DNA of 64,000 nt from Paracoccus sanguinis (GCF_900106665.1 NZ_FNNA01000004.1:1-64000); one strand, 5' to 3'. Shown: positions 33,281 to 43,120, counted from the stretch's first letter. Numbers and translations: made by a program. The notes: generated by a model not told the origin, from the sequence alone.

Positions 33281-33293
33281 GCGGGAGAAGGCC

Positions 33294-33650
33294 ATGACCA
33301 CGGTTCTGCACGTCTGCACCACCTGCCGCGCCGGGCAGCCCGTGACCGAGGGCGAGGCCTGCGCCGGCCAGCGCCTGCACGACCGTCTCGCCCGGTCCGC
33401 CGCGCCCGCGGGGGTGACCCTGCGCGCCGTCGAGTGCCTGTCGGCCTGCGATCACGGCTGTTCCGTCGCGCTGACGAAGCCCGGCGGCTGGTCCTATGTC
33501 TACGGCCGCATGACGCCCAACGACGCGCCCGAGATCCTGCGCGGCGCCGGGCTCTTCGCCGCGACGCCCGACGGTCTGGTGCCCTGGCGCGACCGGCCGG
33601 TGATCTTCCGCAAGCAGAGCCTTGCCCGCATCCCCCCGATCGAAAGCTGA
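33294..33650 (+). CDS. DUF1636 family metal-binding protein
   Basis: A protein of 118 residues. The Cys spacing is that of a thioredoxin-like ferredoxin: CTTCRAG near the N-terminus (Cys at about 8 and 11), then VECLSACDHGCSVAL. DUF1636 proteins occur in B12-regulated operons and may bind cobalt or an iron-sulfur cluster; their function is unproven. The ATG at 33294 follows GGGAGAAGG. It is the first gene after riboswitch 1 and lies 3 bp before cobW. Confidence 0.88.
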   Translation: MTTVLHVCTTCRAGQPVTEGEACAGQRLHDRLARSAAPAGVTLRAVECLSACDHGCSVALTKPGGWSYVYGRMTPNDAPEILRGAGLFAATPDGLVPWRDRPVIFRKQSLARIPPIES

Positions 33651-33653
33651 CCC

Positions 33654-34688
33654 ATGTCCGACCTGACCAAGATCCCCGTCACCGTCATCACCGGCTTCCT
33701 CGGGGCGGGCAAGACCACGCTCATCCGCCAGCTGATGCAGAACCCGCAGGGCCGGCGCCTCGCGATCCTCGTCAACGAGTTCGGCACCGTGGGCGTCGAC
33801 GGCGAGATCCTGAAATCCTGCGCCGACGCCAACTGCCCGGCCGAGAACATCGTGGAACTGGCCAACGGCTGCATCTGCTGCACCGTCGCCGACGACTTCA
33901 TCCCGACGATCGAGGCGCTGATGGCGATGCCCCAGCGCCCCGACCACATCCTGATCGAGACCTCGGGCCTCGCGCTGCCGAAGCCGCTGCTCAAGGCGTT
34001 CGACTGGCCGGCGATCCGGTCGCGGATCACCGTGGACGGGGTCATCGCGCTCGCCGATGCCGAGGCGGTGGCGGCGGGGCGCTTTGCCCCCGACCCCGCG
34101 GCGGTGGCGGCACAGCGGGCGGCCGACGACAGCCTCGACCACGACACCCCGCTGGCCGAGGTGTTCGAGGACCAGATCGCCTGCGCCGACCTGATCCTGC
34201 TGACCAAGGCCGATCTGGCCGGCCCCGCGGGGGTCGAGGCGGCGCGCGCGGCGATCGAGGCCGAGAACCCGCGCCGCCTGCCGATCCTCCCGGTGGTCGA
34301 GGGGGCGGTGGACCCGCGCGTCGTCCTCGGCCTCGACGCGGCGGCCGAGGATGATCTCGCCGCCCGTCCCAGCCACCACGACGGCGCCGACGACCACGAG
34401 CACGACGACTTCGACAGCGTGGTGATCGACCTGCCCGAGATCGCCGACCCGGCCCTTCTCGCCGCCCGCATCGAGCGGCTGGCGCGCGAGCAGCAGGTGC
34501 TGCGCGTCAAGGGCCACGTCGCCGTCGCGGGCAAGCCCATGCGGCTGCTCGTGCAGGCGGTGGGCGAGCGGGTGCGCCACCAGTTCGACCGCCCGTGGGG
34601 GGACGCGCCCCGGCAGGGGCGGCTGGTGGTGATCGCCGAGCATGACCACATCGACCCGGCGGCGATCCGCGCGGTGCTTGTGGGCTAG
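33654..34688 (+). CDS. cobW: CobW-family GTPase (cobalt delivery)
   Basis: A G3E-family GTPase of 344 residues. The P-loop is GFLGAGKTT (14-22), followed by the metal-binding CICC (Cys73-Cys76 in NGCICCTVAD), then LLTKADL as the guanine-binding region. A His/Asp-rich patch (SHHDGADDHEHDD, about 240-252) could bind Co(II). CobW is thought to deliver cobalt to cobaltochelatase, whose large subunit CobN is encoded next (6 bp away). B12 riboswitch control fits. Confidence 0.95.
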   Translation: MSDLTKIPVTVITGFLGAGKTTLIRQLMQNPQGRRLAILVNEFGTVGVDGEILKSCADANCPAENIVELANGCICCTVADDFIPTIEALMAMPQRPDHILIETSGLALPKPLLKAFDWPAIRSRITVDGVIALADAEAVAAGRFAPDPAAVAAQRAADDSLDHDTPLAEVFEDQIACADLILLTKADLAGPAGVEAARAAIEAENPRRLPILPVVEGAVDPRVVLGLDAAAEDDLAARPSHHDGADDHEHDDFDSVVIDLPEIADPALLAARIERLAREQQVLRVKGHVAVAGKPMRLLVQAVGERVRHQFDRPWGDAPRQGRLVVIAEHDHIDPAAIRAVLVG

Positions 34689-34694
34689 CCACGG

Positions 34695-37600
34695 ATGCAC
34701 GTCGTCTTCCGCGACAGCCGGGGGCTGGACGAGGCCGAGGCGCCCTTCGATCCGGCGCAGGACCCGGCCGACCTGGTGGTGCTGTCGTTCTCGGACAGCG
34801 ACCTCGGCGCGTTCGCGGCGGGGTGGCGGCGGGCGGGCGGCACCCTGCCCGCGCTGCGGGTGCAGAACATCGTGGCCCTGCGCCACCCGCTGTCGGTCGA
34901 CACCTATGTCGAGCGCACGCTGGCCGGGGCGAAGGCCATCCTGATCCGGCTGATCGGCGGCGCGGCTTATTGGCCCTACGGCATCGCCTCGATCCAGGAC
35001 CTCGCGCGGCGGCGGGGGATCGCGCTTGCCGTGCTGCCCGCCGACGGGCGGCCCGACCCGGCGCTCGAGGCGGCCTCGACCCTGCCCGGGCCGGTGCTGC
35101 GGCGGCTGGCCGGGCTCTGCGATGCAGGCGGCGCGGTGGCGGCGCAAGCGGCGCTGGCGGAGCTGGCGCAGGCGGCGGGGCTTGACGCGGCCCCGGTCGC
35201 GGGCGAGCGGCTGGTGCCCGAGATGGGGCTTTACGACCCCGATCTGGGCGTGGTGGGCGAGCTGCCGCCCGGCCGGGTGGTGCTCGTCTGCTTCTACCGC
35301 AGCTACCTGACCGCTGCCGACACCGCCCCGGTCGATGCGCTGATCCGTGCCCTGCGCGCTTCGGGGCTGGCGGCGATCGGCGTCTTCGCCCCCTCGCTCA
35401 AGGCGCCGGGCTTCGCCGCGTGGCTGCGCCCGATCCTCGCCGCGGCCAACCCGCCCGCCATCGTCAACGCCACCGCCTTTTCCGCCCGCTCGGACGCGGG
35501 CGAGACGCCCTTCGACCCCGCCGACTGCCCGGTGTTCCAGGTCGCGCTCTCGACCGCGCGGCGCCGCGACTGGGCCGGGTCCGAGCGCGGGTTGTCACCC
35601 GCCGACCTCGCCATGCACGTCGTCCTGCCCGAGGTGGACGGGCGCCTGTTCGCGGGCGTCGTCTCGTTCAAGAGCGCGGGCCGGCGCGACCCCGCCCTGC
35701 AATTCGCCCGCTTCGCCCACCGCGCCGAGCCCGAGCGCGTGGCCGCGGCGGTGGCCCGCATCGCGGGCTGGCTGCGGCTGGCCGCGGCCGCGCCTGCCGA
35801 CCGGCGGCTGGCCGTGGTGCTCTCGACCTATCCGGGGCGCGCGCACCAGATGGCCCATGCGGTGGGCCTCGACGCGCTCGCCTCGACCGAGGCGCTGCTG
35901 GCCGATCTCGCGGCCGAGGGCTACGCCGTGGCCCCCCGCCCGCTCGCCCCCGCCCTGCGGACCGAGACGCTCGCCTGGCCGCTCGCCGACTATCGCGCCG
36001 CGCTGGACGCCCTGCCCGCGGCGCTGCGGGCCGACCTCGACGCGGCGTGGGGCGATCCGGCCGACGACCCCGCCTGCCGCGACGGCGCCTTTTGGTTCGC
36101 GGCCACCCGCTGCGGGGCGGCGCTGGTGGCGCTGCAACCGGAACGGGGCGAGGTCGCGCGCCGCGACGACGACTATCACGACCTCTCCCGCGTCCCCCGG
36201 CACGGCTACGTCGCCTTCTACCTGTGGCTGCGGGCGCAGGGGCTGCACGCGATGCTGCACGTGGGCGCGCACGGGACGCTCGAATGGTTGCCGGGCAAGT
36301 CGGTCGCGCTGTCGGCGGCCTGCTGGCCCGAGGCGCTCGCGGGCGACCTGCCGGTGATCTATCCCTTCATCGTCAACGACCCGGGCGAGGCCGCGCAGGC
36401 CAAGCGCCGGATCGGGGCGCTGACGCTGGGCCACCTGCCCCCGCCCCTGCGCACCGCCGCGCTGCCTGCGGGGATGGCGCGGCTGGAACGGCTGCTCGAC
36501 GAATATTCCACCGCCGACGGGCTCGACCCCGCCCGCCGGGACCGGCTGATCGGCGACATCCGGGCCGAGGCGCAGGCTTCGGGCGTCGAGGCCGACCTCG
36601 GCATCTCGGCCGGCGCCTCGGCCGCCGAGGCGATGACCCGGATCGACCGCTTCGTCTGCGACATCAAGGAAAGCAGCTACGGCGACGGGCTGCACGTGCT
36701 GGGCCGCGGCCCCTGCGGCCCGGCCGAGCGCGACGGGCTGCGCCGCGCGCTCGCCGGCCTGCGGGTGGCGCCGGGGCCGTCGGGCTCGCCCGCGCGGGGG
36801 CGGTCGGACGTGCTGCCGACCGGGCGCAACCTCTTTGCCGTCGATCCCCGCGCGGTGCCGAGCCGAGCCGCCCACGCGCAGGGCGTCCGGCTAGCCGAAG
36901 AGCTGCTGCGCCGCCATTTGCAGGACCACGGCGACTGGCCGCAGGGGCTGGTCGTCGATCTGTGGGGCAGCGCCACCATGCGCACCGCGGGTGAAGAGTT
37001 CGCCATGGCGCTGCACCTCGCCGGGCTCGCCCCGGTCTGGGATGCGGGCTCGGCGCGCGTCTCGGGCGTCGAGGTGCTGGCGCTCGCGCAGCTCGGCCGG
37101 CCCCGGATCGACGTGACGCTGCGCGTCTCGGGCCTCTTCCGCGACGTGTTCCCGGGGCTTGCGACGCTCTTCGAGACCGGCGCCGCGATGCTCGCCGCCC
37201 GGGACGAGGGGGCCGCCGACAACCCCTATCGCGCCGCCGCCGCCCGCGTCTTCGGCCCCCGGCCGGGGCAGTACGGGCTGGGCATGGGGGTGGCGATGGA
37301 CGATTTCAACGCCGCGGCGCGGGCCGCGGCGGGCGAGGCGTGGCTTGCCGCCTCGAGCTGGGCGATCGGCGCCGACGGGCAGTCCCGTCCCGACCGCGCG
37401 GGGCTCGAGGCGCGGCTGCGCGGGGCCGACAGCTTCGTCCATGCGCAGGATCTGCCCGAAAGCGACCTGCTGCTCGCCGCCGACTATGCCGCGCATGAGG
37501 CGGGGTTTGCCGCCGCGCTGGCCCGGCTGGGGACGGCCACCCCCGCGCTCTACCATCTCGACGCGACCCGCCCCGAGCGCCCCCGCGCCCGGAGCCTGAC

Positions 37601-37931
37601 CGAGGAAATCGCCCGCGTGGTCCGCGCCCGCGCCGCCGACCCGGCCTGGGCCGACGGGATGATGCGGCACGGCTTCCGCGGCGCGGCCGAGATCGCGGCC
37701 ACCGCCGACCACATGGCAGCCTTTGCCCATCTGGCCGGGGTGGTGCCGCCGCATCTCTTCGACCTCTACCACGACGCGACGCTCGGCCGCGACGATCTGG
37801 TGGCCTTCATGGCGCGCGAGAATCCCGCCGCGCTGGCGGCGCTGCGCGACCTGTTCCACAGGCTCGCCGAGGCCGGGCTGTGGGTCACCCGCCGCAACTC
37901 GATCGCCGCCACGCTGGGGGTGGGGGGATGA
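34695..37931 (+). CDS. cobN: Cobaltochelatase large subunit CobN
   Basis: The large subunit (1078 residues) of the ATP-dependent aerobic cobaltochelatase, which inserts cobalt into hydrogenobyrinic a,c-diamide together with CobS and CobT. Family segments include HVGAHGTLEWLPGKSVALS, IYPFIVNDPGEAAQAKRR, VDLWGSATMRTAGEEFAMAL and YGLGMGVAMDDFN. The length is on the short side for CobN (often 1100-1275). cobS and cobT are not in this window. The stop overlaps cobG by 4 bp. Confidence 0.96.
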   Translation: MHVVFRDSRGLDEAEAPFDPAQDPADLVVLSFSDSDLGAFAAGWRRAGGTLPALRVQNIVALRHPLSVDTYVERTLAGAKAILIRLIGGAAYWPYGIASIQDLARRRGIALAVLPADGRPDPALEAASTLPGPVLRRLAGLCDAGGAVAAQAALAELAQAAGLDAAPVAGERLVPEMGLYDPDLGVVGELPPGRVVLVCFYRSYLTAADTAPVDALIRALRASGLAAIGVFAPSLKAPGFAAWLRPILAAANPPAIVNATAFSARSDAGETPFDPADCPVFQVALSTARRRDWAGSERGLSPADLAMHVVLPEVDGRLFAGVVSFKSAGRRDPALQFARFAHRAEPERVAAAVARIAGWLRLAAAAPADRRLAVVLSTYPGRAHQMAHAVGLDALASTEALLADLAAEGYAVAPRPLAPALRTETLAWPLADYRAALDALPAALRADLDAAWGDPADDPACRDGAFWFAATRCGAALVALQPERGEVARRDDDYHDLSRVPRHGYVAFYLWLRAQGLHAMLHVGAHGTLEWLPGKSVALSAACWPEALAGDLPVIYPFIVNDPGEAAQAKRRIGALTLGHLPPPLRTAALPAGMARLERLLDEYSTADGLDPARRDRLIGDIRAEAQASGVEADLGISAGASAAEAMTRIDRFVCDIKESSYGDGLHVLGRGPCGPAERDGLRRALAGLRVAPGPSGSPARGRSDVLPTGRNLFAVDPRAVPSRAAHAQGVRLAEELLRRHLQDHGDWPQGLVVDLWGSATMRTAGEEFAMALHLAGLAPVWDAGSARVSGVEVLALAQLGRPRIDVTLRVSGLFRDVFPGLATLFETGAAMLAARDEGAADNPYRAAAARVFGPRPGQYGLGMGVAMDDFNAAARAAAGEAWLAASSWAIGADGQSRPDRAGLEARLRGADSFVHAQDLPESDLLLAADYAAHEAGFAAALARLGTATPALYHLDATRPERPRARSLTEEIARVVRARAADPAWADGMMRHGFRGAAEIAATADHMAAFAHLAGVVPPHLFDLYHDATLGRDDLVAFMARENPAALAALRDLFHRLAEAGLWVTRRNSIAATLGVGG

Positions 37932-39058
37932 GCGGGTTCCAGGTCCAGGGCTGGTGTCCCGGCGCGCTGCGCCCGATGCCGTCGGGCGACGGGCTGGTGG
38001 TGCGAGTGCGCCCGGCGCTCGGCCGGCTGACGGGGGCGCAGGCCCGCGGCCTCGCCGCGGCCGCCGGCGCCTTCGGCAACGGCTGGATCGAGCTTTCGGC
38101 GCGCGGCAACGTGCAGCTGCGCGGGGTGTCCGAGGCGGGCCATCCGGGCCTGATCGCCGCGCTCTCGGCGCTGGGGCTGATCGACCCCGACGCCGAGGCG
38201 GAACGGCGCCGCAACATCCTCGTGACGCCCTTCGCCGATGCCGCGACGCTGGCGCTCGCGGCCGCGGTGCAGGGGGTGCTGGCGCAGATGCCCGCACTGC
38301 CGGCGAAGTTCGGCTTTGCCGTGGACACCGGCCCGGCCCCGGTCCTTTCGGCGGTCGCCGCCGACATCCGCCTCGAGCGGTCCGCCGACGGCCGGCTGCT
38401 CGTCCGCTGCGACGGCGCGGCGCTTGGCGCGCCGGTCGAGGATGCGGCGGCGGCCGTGGTCGCGCTGGCGCGCTGGTTCGTGGCGGCGGGCGGGGTGAGC
38501 GGGGGGCGCGGCCGGATAGCGCGGCTGATCGCCCGCGGCGCGGTGCCGCCGGACGCGCTCGCCGGGCGCATCGCCCCGGCGGCGCCCGCCCCCGCGCCGG
38601 TCCCCGGCCTTCGCCCCGAGGGCGCGCTCGTCGCCGTGGCCTTCGGCCGGATGCGCGCCGGGACGCTCGCCGCCCTCGGCGCGCTGGGGCCCGTGCGCAT
38701 GACGCCGTGGCGGATGCTGCTCATCGAGGGCGCGACCCGCCTGCCCGCCCTGCCCGAGGTCATCACCGACCCCGCCGACCCGATCCTGCGGGTCGCGGCC
38801 TGCCCCGGCGCGCCGGACTGCCTGCAGGGCCTTGCCCCGGTGCGCACGCTCGCCCGGCGGCTCGCGCCCGGGGTGCCCGCGGGGCGGGTGCTGCACGTCT
38901 CGGGCTGCGCCAAGGGCTGCGCCCATCCCGGCGCGGCCGACGTGACGCTGGTCGCCACCGGCGCGGGCTTCGACCTGATCCGCGACGGCGCCCCCGGCGC
39001 CCCCCCGATGCAGCGGGGGCTGTCCGCCGACACTCTCGATCCCAAGGATTTGTTCTGA
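37928..39058 (+). CDS. cobG: Precorrin-3B synthase
   Basis: An oxygen-dependent monooxygenase of 376 residues with the sulfite/nitrite reductase fold. It makes the gamma-lactone and hydroxyl at C20 that allow later ring contraction. The N-terminal ferredoxin-like half begins QGWCPGALRPM, and the cluster-binding cysteines are in RVAACPGAPDCLQG and HVSGCAKGCAHPGA. CobG marks the aerobic pathway. The start overlaps cobN by 4 bp and the stop overlaps cobH (TGATG). Confidence 0.95.
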   Translation: MSGFQVQGWCPGALRPMPSGDGLVVRVRPALGRLTGAQARGLAAAAGAFGNGWIELSARGNVQLRGVSEAGHPGLIAALSALGLIDPDAEAERRRNILVTPFADAATLALAAAVQGVLAQMPALPAKFGFAVDTGPAPVLSAVAADIRLERSADGRLLVRCDGAALGAPVEDAAAAVVALARWFVAAGGVSGGRGRIARLIARGAVPPDALAGRIAPAAPAPAPVPGLRPEGALVAVAFGRMRAGTLAALGALGPVRMTPWRMLLIEGATRLPALPEVITDPADPILRVAACPGAPDCLQGLAPVRTLARRLAPGVPAGRVLHVSGCAKGCAHPGAADVTLVATGAGFDLIRDGAPGAPPMQRGLSADTLDPKDLF

Positions 39059-39687
39059 TGCCCCATGCTTACGAGACGGACGGGGCGGCGATCTATCGCC
39101 AGTCCTTCGCCACCATCCGGGCCGAGGCCGACCTGGCCGCCTTCACCCCGGAAGAGGAGGTCGTGGTGGTCCGCATGATCCACGCCGCGGGCCTCGTGGC
39201 GCTCGCCCGCGACGTGCGCTTCACCCCCGGCATGGCCCTCGCGGCGCGGACGGCGCTGGAGGGGGGCGCGCCGATCCTCTGCGACGCGCGGATGGTGAGC
39301 GAGGGGATCACCCGCCCGCGCCTGCCGGCGGGGAACGAGGTCATCTGCACCCTGCACGACCCCGCCGTGCCCGCCCTCGCCGCGCGGATCGGCAACACCC
39401 GCTCGGCGGCGGCGGTCGAGCTGTGGCGGCCGCATCTCGCCGGCGCGGTGGTGGCGATCGGCAACGCGCCGACCGCGCTCTTCCACCTGCTCAACCTGCT
39501 CGAGGATCCCGCCTGCCCGCGCCCGGCCGCGATCATCGGCTGCCCCGTGGGCTTCGTCGGCGCGGCGGAATCCAAGGCCGCGCTGATCGAGGCGCCCCCG
39601 GCCCCGGCGGTGGTGGTCGCGGGGCGGCTCGGCGGGTCGGCGATCACGGTCGCCGCCGTCAACGCGCTGGCGAGCCGCGTCGAATGA
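39058..39687 (+). CDS. cobH: Precorrin-8X methylmutase
   Basis: An enzyme of 209 residues that moves the methyl group from C11 to C12 to give hydrogenobyrinic acid. The family has a conserved His for the acid-base step, here in VRMIHAAGLV near residue 42. Other matches are AARTALEGGAPILCDARMV, IGNAPTALFHLL and GCPVGFVGAAESK. It overlaps both neighbours, cobG and cobI, in a tight translationally coupled run. Confidence 0.96.
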   Translation: MPHAYETDGAAIYRQSFATIRAEADLAAFTPEEEVVVVRMIHAAGLVALARDVRFTPGMALAARTALEGGAPILCDARMVSEGITRPRLPAGNEVICTLHDPAVPALAARIGNTRSAAAVELWRPHLAGAVVAIGNAPTALFHLLNLLEDPACPRPAAIIGCPVGFVGAAESKAALIEAPPAPAVVVAGRLGGSAITVAAVNALASRVE

Positions 39688-40481
39688 GCGCCCCCCTGCC
39701 CCATTCCCTGCCCACTGGCCTGCCCCCTGCCCTCCCCCGTGGCCGCATCATCTGCGCCGGGCTCGGCCCCGGCGACCCCGAGCTGATGTCGGTGCGCGCC
39801 GACCGGGCGATCCGCGCCGCCCGCCACGTCGCCTATTTCCGCAAGCCCGGCCGGCAGGGTCAGGCGCGACGCATCGTCCGGGGGATGCTGGCCCCGGGCG
39901 CCGTCGAATACCCGATGGAATACCCCGTCACGACCGAGCTGCCCTTCGACGGGGCCGACTACAACGACCTGCTGTCGGGGTTCTACGACGACTGGACCGC
40001 GCGGTTGCAATCCCTCGTGGCGCAGGGGCACGAGGTGGTGGTGCTTTGCGAAGGCGACCCGTTCTTCTACGGCTCGTTCATGCATCTCTATGTCCGGCTG
40101 CAGGGCCGGGTGCCGGTCGAGGTGATCCCCGGCATCCCCGGCATGGTCGGCTGCTGGAACGCCACGCAGGTGCCGATCAGCTGGGGCGACGACGTGCTGA
40201 CGGTGCTGATGGGCACCCTGCCCGAACCCGAGCTGATCCGCCACATGCGCGGCGCCGACGCGCTGGCGATCATGAAGACCGGGCGCAACCTGCCCCGCGT
40301 GCGCCGCGCGCTGGCGGCGGCCGGGCGGCTCGAGGACGCCTGGCTGATCGAGCGCGGGACGATGGAGGATCAGCGCCTGGCCCGGCTGGTCGAGGTCGAT
40401 GCCGCCGACTGCCCCTATTTCGCCATCGTGCTGGTCCACGGCCGGGGCCGCCGCCCCATCGCCGCGGTGCGCAGCGCATGA
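39684..40481 (+). CDS. cobI: Precorrin-2 C20-methyltransferase
   Basis: A SAM-dependent tetrapyrrole methylase of 265 residues. The N-terminal loop is CAGLGPGDPELMSVRADRAI, the second is LCEGDPFFYGSFMHLY, and the third is EVIPGIPGMVGCWNATQVP, all typical of precorrin-2 C20 methylases. It forms precorrin-3A. It overlaps cobH by 4 bp and is followed by cobJ with an ATGA overlap. Confidence 0.95.
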   Translation: MSAPLPHSLPTGLPPALPRGRIICAGLGPGDPELMSVRADRAIRAARHVAYFRKPGRQGQARRIVRGMLAPGAVEYPMEYPVTTELPFDGADYNDLLSGFYDDWTARLQSLVAQGHEVVVLCEGDPFFYGSFMHLYVRLQGRVPVEVIPGIPGMVGCWNATQVPISWGDDVLTVLMGTLPEPELIRHMRGADALAIMKTGRNLPRVRRALAAAGRLEDAWLIERGTMEDQRLARLVEVDAADCPYFAIVLVHGRGRRPIAAVRSA

Positions 40482-41218
40482 GCGGGGGGTGGGTCACGGT
40501 GGCGGGCCTCGGCCCGGGCGATGCGGCCCTCGTCACGCCCGAGGTCACCGCGGCGCTGGCGCAGGCGACCGACGTGGTGGGGTATATCCCCTATGTCGCG
40601 CGGGTGGCGCCCCGCCCGGGGCTGACCCTGCACGCCACCGACAACCGGGTCGAGCTGGACCGCGCCCGCCACGCGCTCGACCTTGCCGCGGCGGGGGCGC
40701 GGGTGGTGATCGTGTCGTCCGGCGATCCGGGTGTCTTCGCCATGGCCTCGGCGCTGTTCGAGGCGCTCGAGGCGCACCCGGGCCGACAGGGCGCCGACAT
40801 CCGCATCCTGCCCGGCATCACCGCGATGCTGGCCGCGGCGGCGCGCGCCGGGGCGCCGCTGGGGCATGATTTCTGCGCCATCAACCTCAGCGACAACCTC
40901 AAGCCCTTTACCGAGGTCGAGCGTCGCGTCCGCCACGCCGCCCGCGGCGGCTTTGCGATGGCGTTCTACAACCCCCGCTCGCGCGCGCGGCCGCACCAGT
41001 TCGGGCAGGTGCTCAGCCTGCTGCGCGCCGAGTGCGAGCCGGAGCGGCTGGTCCTCTTTGCCCGCGCGGTCAGCACGCCCGAGGAGCGCCTGACCTGCGT
41101 CACGCTTGCCGAGGCGGCGCCCGAGATGGCCGACATGCGGACGGTGGTGATCGTCGGCAATCAGGCCACCCGCCGGGTGGGGCGCTGGGTCTATACCCCG
41201 CGCGGGGTGCCGGCATGA
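40478..41218 (+). CDS. cobJ: Precorrin-3B C17-methyltransferase (ring contraction)
   Basis: A methylase of 246 residues that methylates C17 and drives ring contraction to precorrin-4. Motifs are AGLGPGDAALVTPEV, VVIVSSGDPGVFAMAS, ILPGITAMLAAAARAGAP and AFYNPRSRARPHQF. The last two are specific to the CobJ/CbiH branch. Its end overlaps the converging cobK by 28 bp. Confidence 0.95.
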   Translation: MSGGWVTVAGLGPGDAALVTPEVTAALAQATDVVGYIPYVARVAPRPGLTLHATDNRVELDRARHALDLAAAGARVVIVSSGDPGVFAMASALFEALEAHPGRQGADIRILPGITAMLAAAARAGAPLGHDFCAINLSDNLKPFTEVERRVRHAARGGFAMAFYNPRSRARPHQFGQVLSLLRAECEPERLVLFARAVSTPEERLTCVTLAEAAPEMADMRTVVIVGNQATRRVGRWVYTPRGVPA

Positions 41219-41943
41219 CCGAGCCACGCCATCACCTCGGCGACCGTGGCCGCGACCGCGCGCGGCGGCAGCACGGGGCGGTCGATCAGGATCACCGGCA
41301 GGCCGAGCGTGCGGGCGGCGGTCAGCTTGGCCGCGGCGCCGGAGCCGCCAGCGTTCTTGGCGACCACATGGGTGATCGCGTGGGCGCGCAGCAGCGCGGT
41401 GTCGGCCGCCGCATCGAACGGCCCGCGGGCGATGACCACCGACGCCTGCGGCAGCGGCAGGGGCTCGGCCGGCGGATCGACGAGCCGCAGCAGGTAGTGG
41501 TGCTGCGGGCGGGCGGCAAAGGCGGCGAGCCCCTGTTTCCCGATCGCGAGGAACACCCGCGCCGGGGCCTCGGGCAGCGCCGCGACCGCCGCCGCGGGGT
41601 CGGCCACGGGGCGCCAGTCGTCGCCGGGCCCGGCCTGCCACGGCGGCCGTTCCAGCCCGATCAGCGGGGTGGCGGTGCGGGCGCAGGCCTCGACCGCGTT
41701 GCGGCTCATCTGCGCGGCAAAGGGGTGGGTGGCGTCGATGACGTGGCTGATGCCCTCGGCGCGCAGCCACCGGGCCAGCCCCGCCGCGCCGCCGAACCCG
41801 CCCACCCGCACCGGCAGCGGCTGCGGCACCGGCTGGTGGGTGCGGCCGGCGTAGGAAAACACCGCCTCTACCCCGGCCTCGGCCAGCGCGCGGGCCATGA
41901 GGCTCGCTTCGGTCGTGCCGCCCAGCAGCAGGATGCGCGGCAT
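41191..41943 (-). CDS. cobK: Precorrin-6A reductase
   Basis: An NADPH-dependent enzyme of 250 residues that reduces precorrin-6A to 6B. Diagnostic runs are ILLLGGTTEASLMARAL, HVIDATHPFAAQMSRNA, FLAIGKQGL and VVAKNAGGSGAAAKL. It is the only minus-strand gene in the central cob run. It overlaps cobJ at its 3' end, and its ATG shares CATG with the divergent cobL start. Confidence 0.95.
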   Translation of the reverse strand: MPRILLLGGTTEASLMARALAEAGVEAVFSYAGRTHQPVPQPLPVRVGGFGGAAGLARWLRAEGISHVIDATHPFAAQMSRNAVEACARTATPLIGLERPPWQAGPGDDWRPVADPAAAVAALPEAPARVFLAIGKQGLAAFAARPQHHYLLRLVDPPAEPLPLPQASVVIARGPFDAAADTALLRAHAITHVVAKNAGGSGAAAKLTAARTLGLPVILIDRPVLPPRAVAATVAEVMAWLGHAGTPRGV

Positions 41944-43120
41944 GACTGAACCTTGGCTTGCCATCATCGGGTTGGGCGAAGATGGGCCGGCGGGCCTGTC
42001 GGACGCAAGCCGCGCCGCGCTGGCCCGGGCCGAGGTCGTGTTCGGCGCCCCCCGGCACCTGGCGCTCGTCGGCGCCGGGGCGCGGGGGCAGGCGTGGCCG
42101 GTGCCCTTCGACCTCGGCCCGCTGCTCGCCCGGCGCGGGCAGCCAGTGGCGATGCTCGTCTCGGGCGATCCGTTCTGGTTCGGCGCGGGCGGTTCGGTCG
42201 CAGCCCAGTTGTCCCCGGCCGAGTGGGTCGCGCACCCCGTCGCCGGCAGCTTCTCGCTGCTCGCCGCGCGGCTCGGCTGGCGGCTGGAGGAGGTCGTCTG
42301 CCTCGGCCTGCACGCCGCCCCGTTCGAGCGCTTGCGCCCGGTGCTTGCGCCGGGGGTGCGGGTGCTCTGCACGCTGCGCGACGGGCCGGCGGTGGGGGCG
42401 CTGTCGGGCTGGCTGGGCGCGAACGGCTTTGGTGCCGCGCGGCTGACGGTGGCCGAGGCGCTCGGCGGCCCGCGCGAGCGGCTGCGCGAGGGGGCCGGCT
42501 GGCCCGACATCGCCGCGCCGGTGGCGGTGGCGATCGACGGCGCGACGCTGCCGCCGGGCGCGGGCCTGCCACGGGCCAGCGGGCTGCCCGACGAGCTGTT
42601 CCGCCACGACGGCCAGATCACCAAGGCGCCGGTGCGCGCCGTCACGCTGTCGGCCCTCGCCCCCCGGCCCGGCGCGCTGCTGTGGGATCTGGGCGCGGGG
42701 TCCGGCTCGGTCTCAGTCGAATGGTGCCTCGCCGGCGGCCGCGCCATCGCGGTCGAGGCGCGGGCCGACCGGGCCGCCACCATCCGCGCCAACGCGCAGC
42801 ACTTCGGCCTCTCGCACCGGATGGAGGTGCGGGCGGAGCGGGCGCTTACGGCCCTGCCCGCCCTGCCCCGCCCCGCCGCGGTCTTCGTCGGCGGCGGCGG
42901 CGAGGCGGCGCTTTACGACGCGCTCTGGTCGTGCCTGCCGCCCGGAACCCCGGTCGTCGCCAACGGCGTGACGCTCGAGGCCGAGGGCCTGCTGTCGGAC
43001 CTGCACGCCCGCCACGGCGGCACGCTGCTCAGGATCGAGATCGCCGCCGCCGGCCGGCTGGGGCGGTTCCGCGACTGGCAGGCGGCGCGGCCGGTGGTGC
43101 AGTGGCGGGGGCAGCGATGA
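41942..43120 (+). CDS. cobL: Precorrin-6Y C5,15-methyltransferase (decarboxylating)
   Basis: A bifunctional enzyme of 392 residues: a CbiE-like methylase (about 1-200: [13 protein letters not shown] and [13 protein letters not shown]) fused to a CbiT-like domain (about 225-392: [15 protein letters not shown]) that methylates C15 and decarboxylates ring C. The ATG at 41942 overlaps the divergent cobK start as CATG. An upstream in-frame start at 41897 lies inside cobK and is less likely. The stop overlaps cobE. Confidence 0.95.
   Translation: MTEPWLAIIGLGEDGPAGLSDASRAALARAEVVFGAPRHLALVGAGARGQAWPVPFDLGPLLARRGQPVAMLVSGDPFWFGAGGSVAAQLSPAEWVAHPVAGSFSLLAARLGWRLEEVVCLGLHAAPFERLRPVLAPGVRVLCTLRDGPAVGALSGWLGANGFGAARLTVAEALGGPRERLREGAGWPDIAAPVAVAIDGATLPPGAGLPRASGLPDELFRHDGQITKAPVRAVTLSALAPRPGALLWDLGAGSGSVSVEWCLAGGRAIAVEARADRAATIRANAQHFGLSHRMEVRAERALTALPALPRPAAVFVGGGGEAALYDALWSCLPPGTPVVANGVTLEAEGLLSDLHARHGGTLLRIEIAAAGRLGRFRDWQAARPVVQWRGQR

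Noticed and set aside
41191..42792. Minus-strand frame continuing upstream of cobK
   Set aside because: Beyond 41943 it is antisense to cobL and has no similarity to precorrin-6A reductase.
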